Source of the DNA: Woeseiaceae bacterium
GTDB taxonomy: Bacteria; Pseudomonadota; Gammaproteobacteria; Steroidobacterales; Woeseiaceae
NCBI GenBank assembly: GCA_030066075.1
Contig: JASJCH010000020.1
Coordinates: 1-64,000 of the forward strand
Reading direction: 5' to 3'
DNA length: 64,000 bases
Positions 18,932 to 27,204 of the stretch are shown piece after piece (the first letter of the stretch is position 1; every line of letters starts with the position of its first letter). The notes below the pieces were generated by a model. It was not told where the DNA came from and made no database searches. It saw only the letters and a list, made by a program, of their open reading frames with translations. A program made the position numbers and the translations under genes.

Positions 18932-18959
18932 ATTTTAAGTAATTACTTAATTAAGTCAA
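18932..18959 (-). promoter_or_regulatory. Promoter with embedded palindromic operator for the ArsR/SRPBCC operon
   Basis: On the minus strand TTGACT (-35) and TAAAAT (-10) are separated by 16 bases. A perfect 16-base palindrome, TTAAGTAATTACTTAA (18935-18950), fills most of the spacer and enters the -10, so a bound dimer would block polymerase. The start codon begins seven bases after the -10, implying a leaderless message. The 37-base gap has no room for a conventional leader. Confidence 0.72.
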
Positions 18960-18962
18960 GAC

Positions 18963-20756
18963 TTATCTTAAATCGATGCCAATGATCAACGGGTCGTGGT
19001 CGGAGGCGCGGTGCGGCGACGCCGGGTCGAAGATGTCCGGATCGCGGCCGAACTCGAGGTTGTAGTCGTGCAGCGGCGCCTCGTCGGCGTTGATGTGCCA
19101 CTCCACCGCATCGACAGCCTGCGCTGCAAGACTGGGCGTCGCCATCGCATGATCCAGGGTGCCGAACTGGCCCCGGAACTCGAACGAATACGCACTGTCG
19201 CCGATGATCGACGCGCCCAGGTTGGTATAGCCCGCCGATTCGAATCGCGTCATCGCGTCGCCCTGGGTGTAGGTGTTGAAGTCGCCGATCACGAGGAAGT
19301 CGGGGTCGCCGCTGCCCGTCGGGTCCGTCGCGACCCAGTCGATGATCGCGGCAGCAGCCAGGCTGCGTGTCGAGCTGCAATTGCCTTGCCCATCGCCGAT
19401 ATCCGGGTCGCCGGCGAGATCACAGTCGGATCCTTTCGACTTCAGGTGCAGCGCCAGCACGGTGAGCCGCTCGCCACCCGGAATCGCATCGAAGGTCTGT
19501 GCGAGTACCGGCCGGTTGCGGCTGTCGTCGAAACGCGGATCAACGCTGTTGTCGAGGACGGCCGGGTCGCCGACTGGCGCCAACGTGTCGCTCCTGTAGA
19601 TAAAGCCGACCTTGATCACCGAACTTCCGATCGTGCCGGCGTCCACAAAGTCCCAGTCCGGGCTGCCCGCGTCGGCATTCATGGCTGCCACGATGGCCTC
19701 CAGCGAGGCCGACGCATTGTTCTCGAGTTCGACCATCGCGACGACGTCGACATCCATCATCCGCATCACGGTGACGATCTTGGCGAGCTGGCGCTCCAGT
19801 TCCAGCGCGCTGTCCGCGCCGCGGCAAGATGAACCGGACGTCGGCCCGCAGATGTCCTGTCCCGCGTCGATCGTCGTGAAAAAATTATTGACGTTGAACG
19901 TCGCGACCGTAACGGCGCCATCCACATCCGGTGCGCCCGGCCGCGGGTTGGCAGTGACGAACGGCGGATCGATGGTCGGCATCAATCGGTAAGTGTCGGT
20001 GCCGAACTCACCGCTGCCGCGCGAGTAGCGCACGACCCCGGTCAGGCCTGTTACCTCGTCGCCGTTGCGCACGTTGAGCACCGTGCCCGGGTTCTGGTCG
20101 CGCCGGCCGTCATCGAGCAGTATGCGGCGCGCCTCGACATCCGCCTGGTACGTCTCGAATCCGGCAACGCTGGGTGCGTTGAGATTCGTGAACGCGAATT
20201 TTCTGCCGCCTTCGCTGAGTAACATCTCGCCAAAGCGCTCGAAGAACCGCAGCTGACTGACCGTGAGGGTCTGCGGGAACTCGACGAGCATGCCTTCGTA
20301 ACGCTCCAGGTCGCTGGCTGGCAAATTGACAACGGTTGGCTGCACCGAGCCGGAGCCCGTCACAGTGACCGACTCGGCCTGGATCTGCGTTTCGCCGAAG
20401 AACTCTTTCACGGTGCCGGTCACCGTGACGACGTCGCCGGGGCTCACGTCGGTCGCTGGCGAGGTGCCATCGAAGACGAAGATACCATCCGACGTTGCGG
20501 GATTGCCGTCACTGGCACCCTGGACGTAGAAGCCGCCGAGATTGCGACTGGTGTCTTCGTCGTTGTCCTGGAAGTCGCCGGTCACAACAGCCTCCAGCGT
20601 GACGGGCTGGTCCACGACAGGGCTGATTCCGTCACTGCCCTGGATCTCGCCGATAACGGTAAGGTCGGGCGGGGCGGGCGCGGTAGAGGCAGACGAATTG
20701 CCCCCGCTGCTGCAAGCAGCGAGGGCAACCAGCGGAAGTAGGGGGAGGGATCGCAT
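18963..20756 (-). CDS. ExeM/NucH-family extracellular endonuclease lipoprotein
   Basis: The 597-residue protein has a lipoprotein signal (ALAACSSGG). An N-terminal OB-fold region (about 35-150, with GGFYVQG and DVVTVTGTVKEF) precedes an endonuclease/exonuclease/phosphatase domain (about 280-597). Catalytic landmarks of the latter are VATFNVNNFF, VELENN, LVIGDFNTY and the final ASDHDPLIIG. This order is that of ExeM/NucH secreted nucleases, which degrade extracellular DNA for nutrition or biofilm turnover. The lipobox suggests anchoring in the outer membrane rather than free release. Confidence 0.87.
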   Translation of the reverse strand: MRSLPLLPLVALAACSSGGNSSASTAPAPPDLTVIGEIQGSDGISPVVDQPVTLEAVVTGDFQDNDEDTSRNLGGFYVQGASDGNPATSDGIFVFDGTSPATDVSPGDVVTVTGTVKEFFGETQIQAESVTVTGSGSVQPTVVNLPASDLERYEGMLVEFPQTLTVSQLRFFERFGEMLLSEGGRKFAFTNLNAPSVAGFETYQADVEARRILLDDGRRDQNPGTVLNVRNGDEVTGLTGVVRYSRGSGEFGTDTYRLMPTIDPPFVTANPRPGAPDVDGAVTVATFNVNNFFTTIDAGQDICGPTSGSSCRGADSALELERQLAKIVTVMRMMDVDVVAMVELENNASASLEAIVAAMNADAGSPDWDFVDAGTIGSSVIKVGFIYRSDTLAPVGDPAVLDNSVDPRFDDSRNRPVLAQTFDAIPGGERLTVLALHLKSKGSDCDLAGDPDIGDGQGNCSSTRSLAAAAIIDWVATDPTGSGDPDFLVIGDFNTYTQGDAMTRFESAGYTNLGASIIGDSAYSFEFRGQFGTLDHAMATPSLAAQAVDAVEWHINADEAPLHDYNLEFGRDPDIFDPASPHRASDHDPLIIGIDLR

Positions 20757-20785
20757 CCGGGGATTCTAACGCGATCCCGCTTCCG

Positions 20786-21484
20786 TCACGCCATGTCGAA
20801 TAGCAGCAATTCGCTGTCTTCCAGGGCCTTGATCTTGAGCTTGTCGTGATCCTGCGTGGCGACCGCGTCACCCGCCGTCAGCGTTTCGCCGGCGATTTCG
20901 ATGCTGCCGCGCACGACCTGCATGAAGCCGCGGCGACGGCCGTTGAACACGTAGTCGAGCTCCTGGCCCTGTTCGAGTTCGGTCGATGACAGCTCGACGT
21001 CCTGGTGGATCGTCAGCGAGCCGTCCCGTCCGTCACGAGAGCCGACAAGCCGCCACTGGTTGCGCTTTTCTTCGCTCGGGAACAGTTTCTGCTCGTAACC
21101 CGGCTCCAGGCCATTGCGTTCCGGCAGGATCCAGATCTGCAGCAGGTGCGCCTTCTCCTCCTCGGAGTGGTTGTACTCGCTGTGCAGGACGCCGGTGCCG
21201 GCCGTCATGCGCTGCAGCTCGCCGGGTCGTATGACCGAGCCATTGCCCATGCTGTCCTTGTGCTCGAGCGCGCCGTCGATCATGTAGGTCACGATCTCCA
21301 TGTCACGGTGCGGATGGGTGCCGAAACCGGTGCCGGGCTCGATCCAGTCCTCGTTGACGACGCGCAGCTTGGCGAAACCCATCATCTCGGGATTGTGGTA
21401 GTCGGCGAACGAGAACGTGTGCTTGGACTTGAGCCAGCCGTGGTCGGCGCCACCGCGGGAATCAGAACGAATGATGTCGATCAT
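20786..21484 (-). CDS. Pirin-family protein (YhaK/quercetinase type)
   Basis: The 232-residue bicupin protein has the pirin N-terminal signature HTFSFADYHNPEMMGF and the metal site His57, His59, His101 and Glu103 (THPHRD and LHSEYN). Bacterial pirins of this length often have quercetin dioxygenase-like or redox-sensing roles. It lies 13 bases downstream of the AzoR-type reductase in a two-gene operon that is divergent from a LysR regulator. The context suggests a response to quinones or other electrophiles. Confidence 0.9.
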   Translation of the reverse strand: MIDIIRSDSRGGADHGWLKSKHTFSFADYHNPEMMGFAKLRVVNEDWIEPGTGFGTHPHRDMEIVTYMIDGALEHKDSMGNGSVIRPGELQRMTAGTGVLHSEYNHSEEEKAHLLQIWILPERNGLEPGYEQKLFPSEEKRNQWRLVGSRDGRDGSLTIHQDVELSSTELEQGQELDYVFNGRRRGFMQVVRGSIEIAGETLTAGDAVATQDHDKLKIKALEDSELLLFDMA

Positions 21485-21497
21485 GTCTCTCTCCTCG

Positions 21498-22115
21498 TCA
21501 GGCGGCTTCGTTGCTCGAAGGCCGCGATGTGTGAATCAGGTTGGCGATCTGCACGCGCGCGGCGTCGATCGATTCGTCAGCCCGGCTGCCGAGTTGGTCG
21601 GCCGCGATGACATCGACGTCCGTAAGGCCAACGAAACTCAGCACGTGGCGCAGGTACGGCGTGGCGAAATCCACCGGGCTGTCGACCGGCACACCGCCGG
21701 AAGCGATGACCACGTAGACTTTCTTGTCCTTCAGGAGGCCTTCCGGTCCGTCCGACGTATAGCGAAATGTCTTCCGGGCGCGAGCAATCATGTCAATCCA
21801 GGCCTTGAGCGCGGCCGGCACACCGAAGTTGTAAATCGGTGAGCCGATGACAATAACGTCGGCGGCCTGCAGTTCCTCGACCAGGACGTCCGACACGCCG
21901 AGCGCCTCGCGCTGGTCGCGGGTGCGCTCGTCCTCGGGCGTGAAGTTCGCCTGGATCCAGCCCTCATCAACGAGCGGGATGCCCTGGCTCAGGTCGCGAC
22001 GCACGACCTCGACCTTGCCTTCGCGGGTCTCGAGTGCCTCGATGATCTCGTTGCTCAGCTTGCGGCTGACGGAATCGGCACGACGACCGCTCGCGCTGAC
22101 TTCAAGAATCTTCAT
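21498..22115 (-). CDS. azoR: FMN-dependent NADH-quinone/azo reductase (AzoR type)
   Basis: The flavodoxin-like protein (205 residues from the preferred start) opens with MKILEVSASGR, has the FMN-phosphate-binding region and the GSPIYNFGVPAALKAWIDMIAR motif typical of AzoR. The later IASGGVPVDSPVDFATPYLRH segment belongs to the same family. The ATG at 22115 is chosen over 22127 because a GGAG ribosome-binding site lies eight bases before it. It probably detoxifies quinones by two-electron reduction. LysR-AzoR-pirin is a coherent electrophile-response cassette. Confidence 0.87.
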   Translation of the reverse strand: MKILEVSASGRRADSVSRKLSNEIIEALETREGKVEVVRRDLSQGIPLVDEGWIQANFTPEDERTRDQREALGVSDVLVEELQAADVIVIGSPIYNFGVPAALKAWIDMIARARKTFRYTSDGPEGLLKDKKVYVVIASGGVPVDSPVDFATPYLRHVLSFVGLTDVDVIAADQLGSRADESIDAARVQIANLIHTSRPSSNEAA

Positions 22116-22211
22116 TGTTATCTCCATTCAGGTTGCCCCGCAGGGCCGTGATTTCAGTTGCCGCGCAGTTTGACTGTTGGAAATAACGAGATAAATATCC
22201 GTTTATAGATA

Positions 22212-22238
22212 ATATTGTTCTAGAATAAGCAACAATAT
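22212..22238. promoter_or_regulatory. Inverted repeat with LysR-type T-N11-A spacing
   Basis: ATATTGTT and AACAATAT form perfect 8-base arms separated by 11 bases, the spacing of LysR-type recognition sites. The right arm overlaps the start codon of the LysR gene, which fits negative autoregulation. A TAGAAT sequence sits in the spacer. The surrounding 50 bases are AT-rich, and the divergent AzoR/pirin operon would be read in the other direction. Confidence 0.6.
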
Positions 22239-23172
22239 GCGAAGATTCGAGGAACTGCAGGCGTTTGTAGCCGTGGTGGAAACGGGCAGCTTTACGGCGG
22301 CTGCCGACCGTCTTGATGCTGCCAAGTCGGCGGTGAGTCGCCGTGTTTCTTCGCTCGAAGACCGCCTGGGTGTGCAGCTGCTGCGCCGCACGACGCGCAG
22401 CCTGAATCTCACGGACACGGGCCGCAGCTTCTACGAGCACAGCGCCCGTATCCTCGCCGACCTCGACGAGGCCGAAGCCGCCGTGTTGCAGGAGCACGGC
22501 GAACTGCGGGGTAGCCTGCGCGTCGCATTACCGCTGTCTTTCGGCGTGCGCCACATGGCAGACCCGATTGCCGAATTTTCGCGGCGACACCCGCGAGTGA
22601 CGTTTGACCTGGACCTCAACGACCGGCGCGTCGACCTGTTGCAAGAGGGCGCGGACCTGGCGTTGCGCATCGGCCGGCTGCGGGACTCGTCACTGATTGC
22701 GCGCAAGCTGTTCGATGCGCGCACGGTCGTTTGCGCGTCGCGGGACTATCTCGACACCCACGGTACGCCCGCCACGCCGGACGACCTGGCTACCCACCAG
22801 TGCCTCGTCTACAGCAACGTGCCCGATCCCTCGCGATGGGTTTACTACGATCCCGACGGCGTGCGCGCGCAGGTGGAAGTGCACACTGCCATTTCGGCCT
22901 CGAACGGCGACTTCCTGCGCCAGGCAGCCGCCGAGGGCCTCGGGATTGTTATGCAGCCGACTTTCATCGCCGGCAAAATGATCTGCAACGGTGAACTCGT
23001 GCCGATCCTGCAGGACTACAACTGGCCGGTGACGCCGGCGTATGCCGTCTACCCGCCGACGCGGCACCTGTCGTACCGGGTACGTGCTTTCATCGACTTC
23101 CTGGCGGAACGGTTCGAGGGCGTGCCTTACTGGGACGAGGAATGTGAACTGCCGAGCGCCAGGCAGAGCTGA
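22237..23172 (+). CDS. LysR-family transcriptional regulator
   Basis: The 311-residue protein has an N-terminal LTTR helix-turn-helix (ELQAFVAVVETGSFTAAADRL to SLEDRLGVQLLRRTTRSLNLT). A periplasmic-binding-protein-like effector domain follows (about 90-300, with GSLRVALPLSFG at its start). It is of the CrgA/YhjC/DsdC-like LTTR type often next to quinone reductases. It is divergent from AzoR/pirin and probably controls them. The last 46 bases overlap the convergent YhhN gene. Confidence 0.88.
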   Translation: MRRFEELQAFVAVVETGSFTAAADRLDAAKSAVSRRVSSLEDRLGVQLLRRTTRSLNLTDTGRSFYEHSARILADLDEAEAAVLQEHGELRGSLRVALPLSFGVRHMADPIAEFSRRHPRVTFDLDLNDRRVDLLQEGADLALRIGRLRDSSLIARKLFDARTVVCASRDYLDTHGTPATPDDLATHQCLVYSNVPDPSRWVYYDPDGVRAQVEVHTAISASNGDFLRQAAAEGLGIVMQPTFIAGKMICNGELVPILQDYNWPVTPAYAVYPPTRHLSYRVRAFIDFLAERFEGVPYWDEECELPSARQS

Positions 23173-23783
23173 CCCGCGTAGTAAAGCGGCAGTCCCCACA
23201 GGTATGCCGGGAAGCCCGGTGCGACGATCCGCTGCATTGCCACCGCGATATCCGACACGAAAAAGAGCACCGCGCCAATGACGACCAGGCGCGCGGCCCC
23301 TGCGCCGTGGGCGCCGAAGGCCGTGATAACCATCAGGCTGATCGCGGCGACGTAGACCTTCACCGGCAGCTCGAGCGGCGGCTCGAGATGCGGCTCCAGC
23401 CAGGCCAGCACCAGCACGGCGATCACGGTGATCGGCAGCGCCGCCAGAAGCGCGTGGCGGCGGTCCTGTCCGTGCAGGATAAAGGCGGTCGTATAAGCCA
23501 CATGGGCGAGCAGGAAACTGGCCAGCCCGAACAGGAAGAAATGCTGCGTCTGGCCAACGAGGAACATGTCCCCCGCCATCGACAGCAGCAGGCCGGCGAA
23601 GATGACGCGACCGAACCCGTGACGTAACGCCCCTGCGCTGACGGCGGTCGCAAGGAAACCCGTGGACGCGATGAACTTCGCTGCTGCAGCCGCCTCTCTC
23701 CAGCCCGTGTGCAGGCAGTACACGAGAGTCGCACAGGCGAGCGCTGTGATGACAACGAAGGCAATCGATGCGGGACGACGCAT
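23127..23783 (-). CDS. YhhN/TMEM86-family membrane protein (lysoplasmalogenase-like)
   Basis: The tracked frame is longer, but hydrophobic sequence begins at MRRPASIAFV, so the ATG at 23783 was chosen (218 residues). About eight helices are visible, with the family segment KFIASTGFLATAV, then LLLSMAGDMFLV carrying the conserved Asp, and FFVSDIAVAMQR with a second one near the end. Characterised members hydrolyse the vinyl-ether bond of lysoplasmalogens, but bacterial roles vary. The 3' end overlaps the LysR gene. Confidence 0.8.
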   Translation of the reverse strand: MRRPASIAFVVITALACATLVYCLHTGWREAAAAAKFIASTGFLATAVSAGALRHGFGRVIFAGLLLSMAGDMFLVGQTQHFFLFGLASFLLAHVAYTTAFILHGQDRRHALLAALPITVIAVLVLAWLEPHLEPPLELPVKVYVAAISLMVITAFGAHGAGAARLVVIGAVLFFVSDIAVAMQRIVAPGFPAYLWGLPLYYAGQLCLALGSSHSSSQ

Positions 23784-23833
23784 AACGCGATGGTAACCTA
23801 TGCGCCTGCTACAGCACTCATGGGGAGAGAGCC

Positions 23834-25075
23834 TTGCGGACATCGAGACTTGCGTTCCTGGCTGCCGTCGCCCTTGTCGCGGCCTGCACCCGGGAAGAGC
23901 CGGCGCAGCCCGACGCCGCGGCGATGGCATTCGAGAAGCAGCTGCAAACCCAGCTCATCACGGCGCAGCCCGGCGACGTCATCACGATCCCGGCGGGCGT
24001 GCATCCGATCTCGCGCGGCCTGTCGCTCAACGTATCGGGCGTGACCATTCGCGGCGAAGGCATGGACAAATCCATACTGTCCTTCGCGGGACAGTTGCAG
24101 GGGGCCGAGGGACTGCTCGTCAATGCCAGCGACTTCACGATCGAAGATCTCGCCATCGAGGATACGCCCGGTGACGGTCTCAAGGTCAACGAGGGCCGCA
24201 ATATCATCATCCGCCGCGTCCGCACGGAGTGGACCAATGGCCCTGACGAGAATAACGGCGCCTACGGTATCTACCCGGTGCAGGGAGAGAACGTGCTGGT
24301 CGAGGAATGTGTCGCAATCGCGGCATCGGACGCCGGTATCTACGTTGGCCAGTCGCGCAACGTCGTCGTGCGCAACAATCGAGCAGAGCGCAACGTGGCG
24401 GGCATCGAGATCGAGAACACGTTCTATGCCGATGTCTACGGCAACGTGACCAACGAGAACACGGGCGGCATCCTCGTGTTCAACATGCCCGACCTGCCGC
24501 AGCCCGGTCATAGCACGCGCGTCTACCAGAACACCGTGGTCGGCAACAACACGGACAACTTCGGCGCCGAGGGCACGCCGGTTGCGAGCGTACCCGCGGG
24601 CTCGGGGATCGTGATCAACTCGAACGACAAGGTCGAGATCTTCGACAACGAAGTTCGCGACAACGACACGGCGAACATCATCATTAGCAGTTACTACGCA
24701 ACGGGCTGGGAAGGCATGCGCGACATGGGCGAGGAGTACGACCCGTATCCCGAGACCATTTATATCTACGGCAACCGCATGTCAGGCGGCGGCTCGTCGC
24801 CCGACGGCCTCGACCTCAAGGCGCTCAAGGTCGCCATGTTCGGCCTGAACGGCGCCTTGCCCGATGTGCTCTGGGACGGCTACTTCAATGCGGACAAGGT
24901 CGACGCCGATGGCAACCTGCTGCCGGATTACGCAATCTGCGTGGATAACGGCGAGGCGGAGGTCCTGAACGCCGACCTGCCCAACGGCAGTTCGGACATC
25001 GTCGTCGGCGCCGCGCAGCATAACTGCGGCCACGAGAAGCTTGCGCCGGTCGCTCTCGAGGCGCCGCTCGGGTAA
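23834..25075 (+). CDS. Parallel beta-helix lipoprotein (TIGR03805-like)
   Basis: This 413-residue protein starts with TTG after a GGGGAGAGAG ribosome-binding site. It has a lipobox (LVAAC, Cys18). The rest is a right-handed beta-helix with many short repeats such as GVTIRGEGMDKSILSF, NIIIRRVRTEWTN, NVLVEECVAIAASDAGIYVG and VEIFDNEVRDN. From memory this matches TIGR03805, a family reported to occur next to TIGR03806 proteins, and the next gene fits that partner. A surface polysaccharide- or ligand-binding, or lyase-like, role is possible; no catalytic residues are evident. Confidence 0.8.
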   Translation: MRTSRLAFLAAVALVAACTREEPAQPDAAAMAFEKQLQTQLITAQPGDVITIPAGVHPISRGLSLNVSGVTIRGEGMDKSILSFAGQLQGAEGLLVNASDFTIEDLAIEDTPGDGLKVNEGRNIIIRRVRTEWTNGPDENNGAYGIYPVQGENVLVEECVAIAASDAGIYVGQSRNVVVRNNRAERNVAGIEIENTFYADVYGNVTNENTGGILVFNMPDLPQPGHSTRVYQNTVVGNNTDNFGAEGTPVASVPAGSGIVINSNDKVEIFDNEVRDNDTANIIISSYYATGWEGMRDMGEEYDPYPETIYIYGNRMSGGGSSPDGLDLKALKVAMFGLNGALPDVLWDGYFNADKVDADGNLLPDYAICVDNGEAEVLNADLPNGSSDIVVGAAQHNCGHEKLAPVALEAPLG

Positions 25076-25077
25076 CT

Positions 25078-26205
25078 ATGCGCGGCCTTGCCAGCATCAT
25101 TGTCCTGGCCGTTCTGCTGGGCTCCTGCGGACAGGCGACGCGGCCGGTTACCGTGCACGCCGCGGATTCGCCGCCCGCTTTGCTCAGTGACTGGGGCATT
25201 GTCTTTGCCAACGGCCGGACTTTCGCCCTCAATGAAGGGGTTACGCCCTACGATCTCAACACACCGCTGTTCACTGACTACGCGCTCAAGTTGCGCACGG
25301 TCTGGATGCCGCCCGGCGCGAGCGCCGCTTACACGACCGACGGCGCGCTCGATTTCCCGGTGGGTACGATCATCAGCAAGACGTTTCACTACGAGAAGTC
25401 TGCTGATCCTGAGGACGGATCGCTGCTGGCAGTCCGGGCCGACCGCGAGTCGGCGCTGAACGTCGATGGCGTGCTCGACCTAGACGAGGTCGCGCTCGTC
25501 GAGACGCGCCTGCTCGTTCGTTACGACGACGGGTGGCGGGCGCTGCCGTATGTCTGGAACGCGGCCCAAACCGATGCAACCCTCGAAATCGCGGGCGACT
25601 ATCGGCAGGTAAGCCTGGTCGACGGGACCGAGGTGCAGAATATTGTCTACGTCGTGCCGGACATGAACCAGTGCAGCGGCTGCCATGTGACCGATCACAC
25701 GGCGAAGCAACTGCAGCCGATCGGTCCCAAGGCCTGGCAGCTGAACCGGGAGTACTCGTGGTGGGGTAACGACGCGTCCCAGCTGGAAAACTGGTCCACA
25801 CGGGGCTTGCTGCACGGTTTTGACGGTGATGCCCCGGCTGGCGTGCGCTGGTCGGCGCCAGGGGACGCGACGCTCGCGCAGCGCGCTCGTGCCTACCTCG
25901 ACGCCAACTGCGCGCATTGCCACAATCCGTCCGGCGCCGCGGACACCTCGGCCCTGCACCTCAACATCGACGCGCCGCTGGGCCGACTGTACGGCGTGTG
26001 CAAGCCGCCCGTCGCGGTCGGCCGCGGCAGCGGTGACCGGCCGTTCGATATCTTCCCCGGTCGCCCCGAAGAATCGATCATGGTGTTTCGGATGCAGCAC
26101 ACGGACCCCGCTATCGCAATGCCCGAGCTCGGCCGCAGCGCGGTGCACGCGGAGGGCGTGCGGCTTGTCAGCGACTGGATATCTACACTGAACGGTGACT
26201 GCTGA
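25078..26205 (+). CDS. Diheme c-type cytochrome lipoprotein (SO2930/TIGR03806-like)
   Basis: The 375-residue product has a lipobox (LLGSC, Cys17) and two heme c sites: Cys199-x-x-Cys202-His203 (CSGCH) and Cys278-x-x-Cys281-His282 (CAHCH). The N-terminal half holds LNEGVTPYDLNTPLFTDYA, typical of the SO2930 group. It begins two bases after the beta-helix gene stop, so both are one transcript and both are lipidated. It probably carries electrons at the outer membrane or periplasmic face for an oxidation linked to its partner. The reaction is unknown. Confidence 0.82.
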   Translation: MRGLASIIVLAVLLGSCGQATRPVTVHAADSPPALLSDWGIVFANGRTFALNEGVTPYDLNTPLFTDYALKLRTVWMPPGASAAYTTDGALDFPVGTIISKTFHYEKSADPEDGSLLAVRADRESALNVDGVLDLDEVALVETRLLVRYDDGWRALPYVWNAAQTDATLEIAGDYRQVSLVDGTEVQNIVYVVPDMNQCSGCHVTDHTAKQLQPIGPKAWQLNREYSWWGNDASQLENWSTRGLLHGFDGDAPAGVRWSAPGDATLAQRARAYLDANCAHCHNPSGAADTSALHLNIDAPLGRLYGVCKPPVAVGRGSGDRPFDIFPGRPEESIMVFRMQHTDPAIAMPELGRSAVHAEGVRLVSDWISTLNGDC

Positions 26206-26254
26206 CGGCGGTCAAAAACGGCGGTGGGACCCGGATGATGAAGGGAAGCAAGGA

Positions 26255-26629
26255 ATGAGAAAGAGTCTGTGCGTATTTTTGCTGTTGGCAGCGCCGTTCG
26301 CGGGCGCGGAGCAGGTCGTAAAGGAGTTCACCGGCACCGGGAACACGACGACGGCCATGTTCACGGTCGAGGCTCCCTGGCTGCTCGACTGGCGTCTCGA
26401 TGCCGACTACGAGTCGCTTACCGCGCTGGATATCACGCTGGTCGAGGCGCACGGCGGCCGCCATGTCGGCCGCGTGCTGCACACCAAGCGCAAGGGTAAC
26501 GGCCTGAAGAAATTCGAAGAGGGCGGCACCTACCAGCTGCGCATTAGCTCCACGCTGGCGCGCTGGCGCATCAAGATCATCCAGATCAGCGACGAGGAAG
26601 GCGAGCTCTATACGCCCCGCGGTCAGTAA
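26255..26629 (+). CDS. Small secreted protein, hypothetical
   Basis: The 124-residue product starts at the ATG after AAGGGAAGCAAGGA and has a Sec signal peptide (cleavage near FAGA-EQ). The mature part has a beta-rich pattern, with TTTAMFTVEAPWLLDWRLDAD resembling the opening of small DUF-type secreted beta-sandwich proteins. It follows the cytochrome gene by 49 bases on the same strand and may be part of its unit. The tracked start 60 bases upstream was rejected because it puts charged residues before the signal peptide. Confidence 0.65.
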   Translation: MRKSLCVFLLLAAPFAGAEQVVKEFTGTGNTTTAMFTVEAPWLLDWRLDADYESLTALDITLVEAHGGRHVGRVLHTKRKGNGLKKFEEGGTYQLRISSTLARWRIKIIQISDEEGELYTPRGQ

Positions 26630-27192
26630 TAGTCGGGCTCGTTACCCGGCCGCCACTTGATATTGCAGCCGATGCTGGGCACCTGGTCCGCATCGACTTC
26701 GTTCCCTGCCAACACGGCGTCCAGCGCCGCCCGCAGGTCGCGGCCGTCGACCGGCACGCTGTTGCCCGGCCGACTACCGTCAAGCTGACCGCGGTAGACG
26801 AGCTTTTTCTCCGCATCGAACAGGTAGAAGTCCGGCGTGCATGCGGCCCGATAGGCCTGCGCCACTGACTGGTCCGCGTCGAGCAGGTAGGGGAACGTAT
26901 AGCCCCGGTCAAGCGCCTCCTCGCGCATTTGCTCCGGGCCGTCGTCCGGGTACTTCTCGATGTCGTTACTGTTGATCGCCACGAAAGCCACACCGCCCGC
27001 GCTATAGTCACGCCCGAGAGCCGCGAGTTCTGCTGCCACGTGTTTGACGAAAGGACAGTGATTGCAGATAAACATGACGACGAAAGCGCTCGCCGCGTCG
27101 GGCAATGCGTGTATCTGCCCATCAGGGTCGGGTAAGGAAAACTCGGGCGCCGGTGTGCCGAGCTCGAGCATTTGTGATTCGACTGCTGCCAT
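26623..27192 (-). CDS. Thioredoxin-fold redoxin (AhpC/TSA-like)
   Basis: The 189-residue protein has the redoxin start LGTPAPEFSLPDPDG and the active-site motif CNHCP in VVMFICNHCPFVKHVAAELA, then INSNDIEKYPDD. This is the thioredoxin-family group with a CNHCP site found near metabolic operons. It has no signal peptide, so it is cytoplasmic. The second Met of the tracked frame is preferred, because a TAAGAT element lies seven bases before it. Its 3' end overlaps the small secreted protein gene by seven bases. Confidence 0.82.
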   Translation of the reverse strand: MAAVESQMLELGTPAPEFSLPDPDGQIHALPDAASAFVVMFICNHCPFVKHVAAELAALGRDYSAGGVAFVAINSNDIEKYPDDGPEQMREEALDRGYTFPYLLDADQSVAQAYRAACTPDFYLFDAEKKLVYRGQLDGSRPGNSVPVDGRDLRAALDAVLAGNEVDADQVPSIGCNIKWRPGNEPDYY

Positions 27193-27204
27193 GGGGCGCA
27201 TCTT

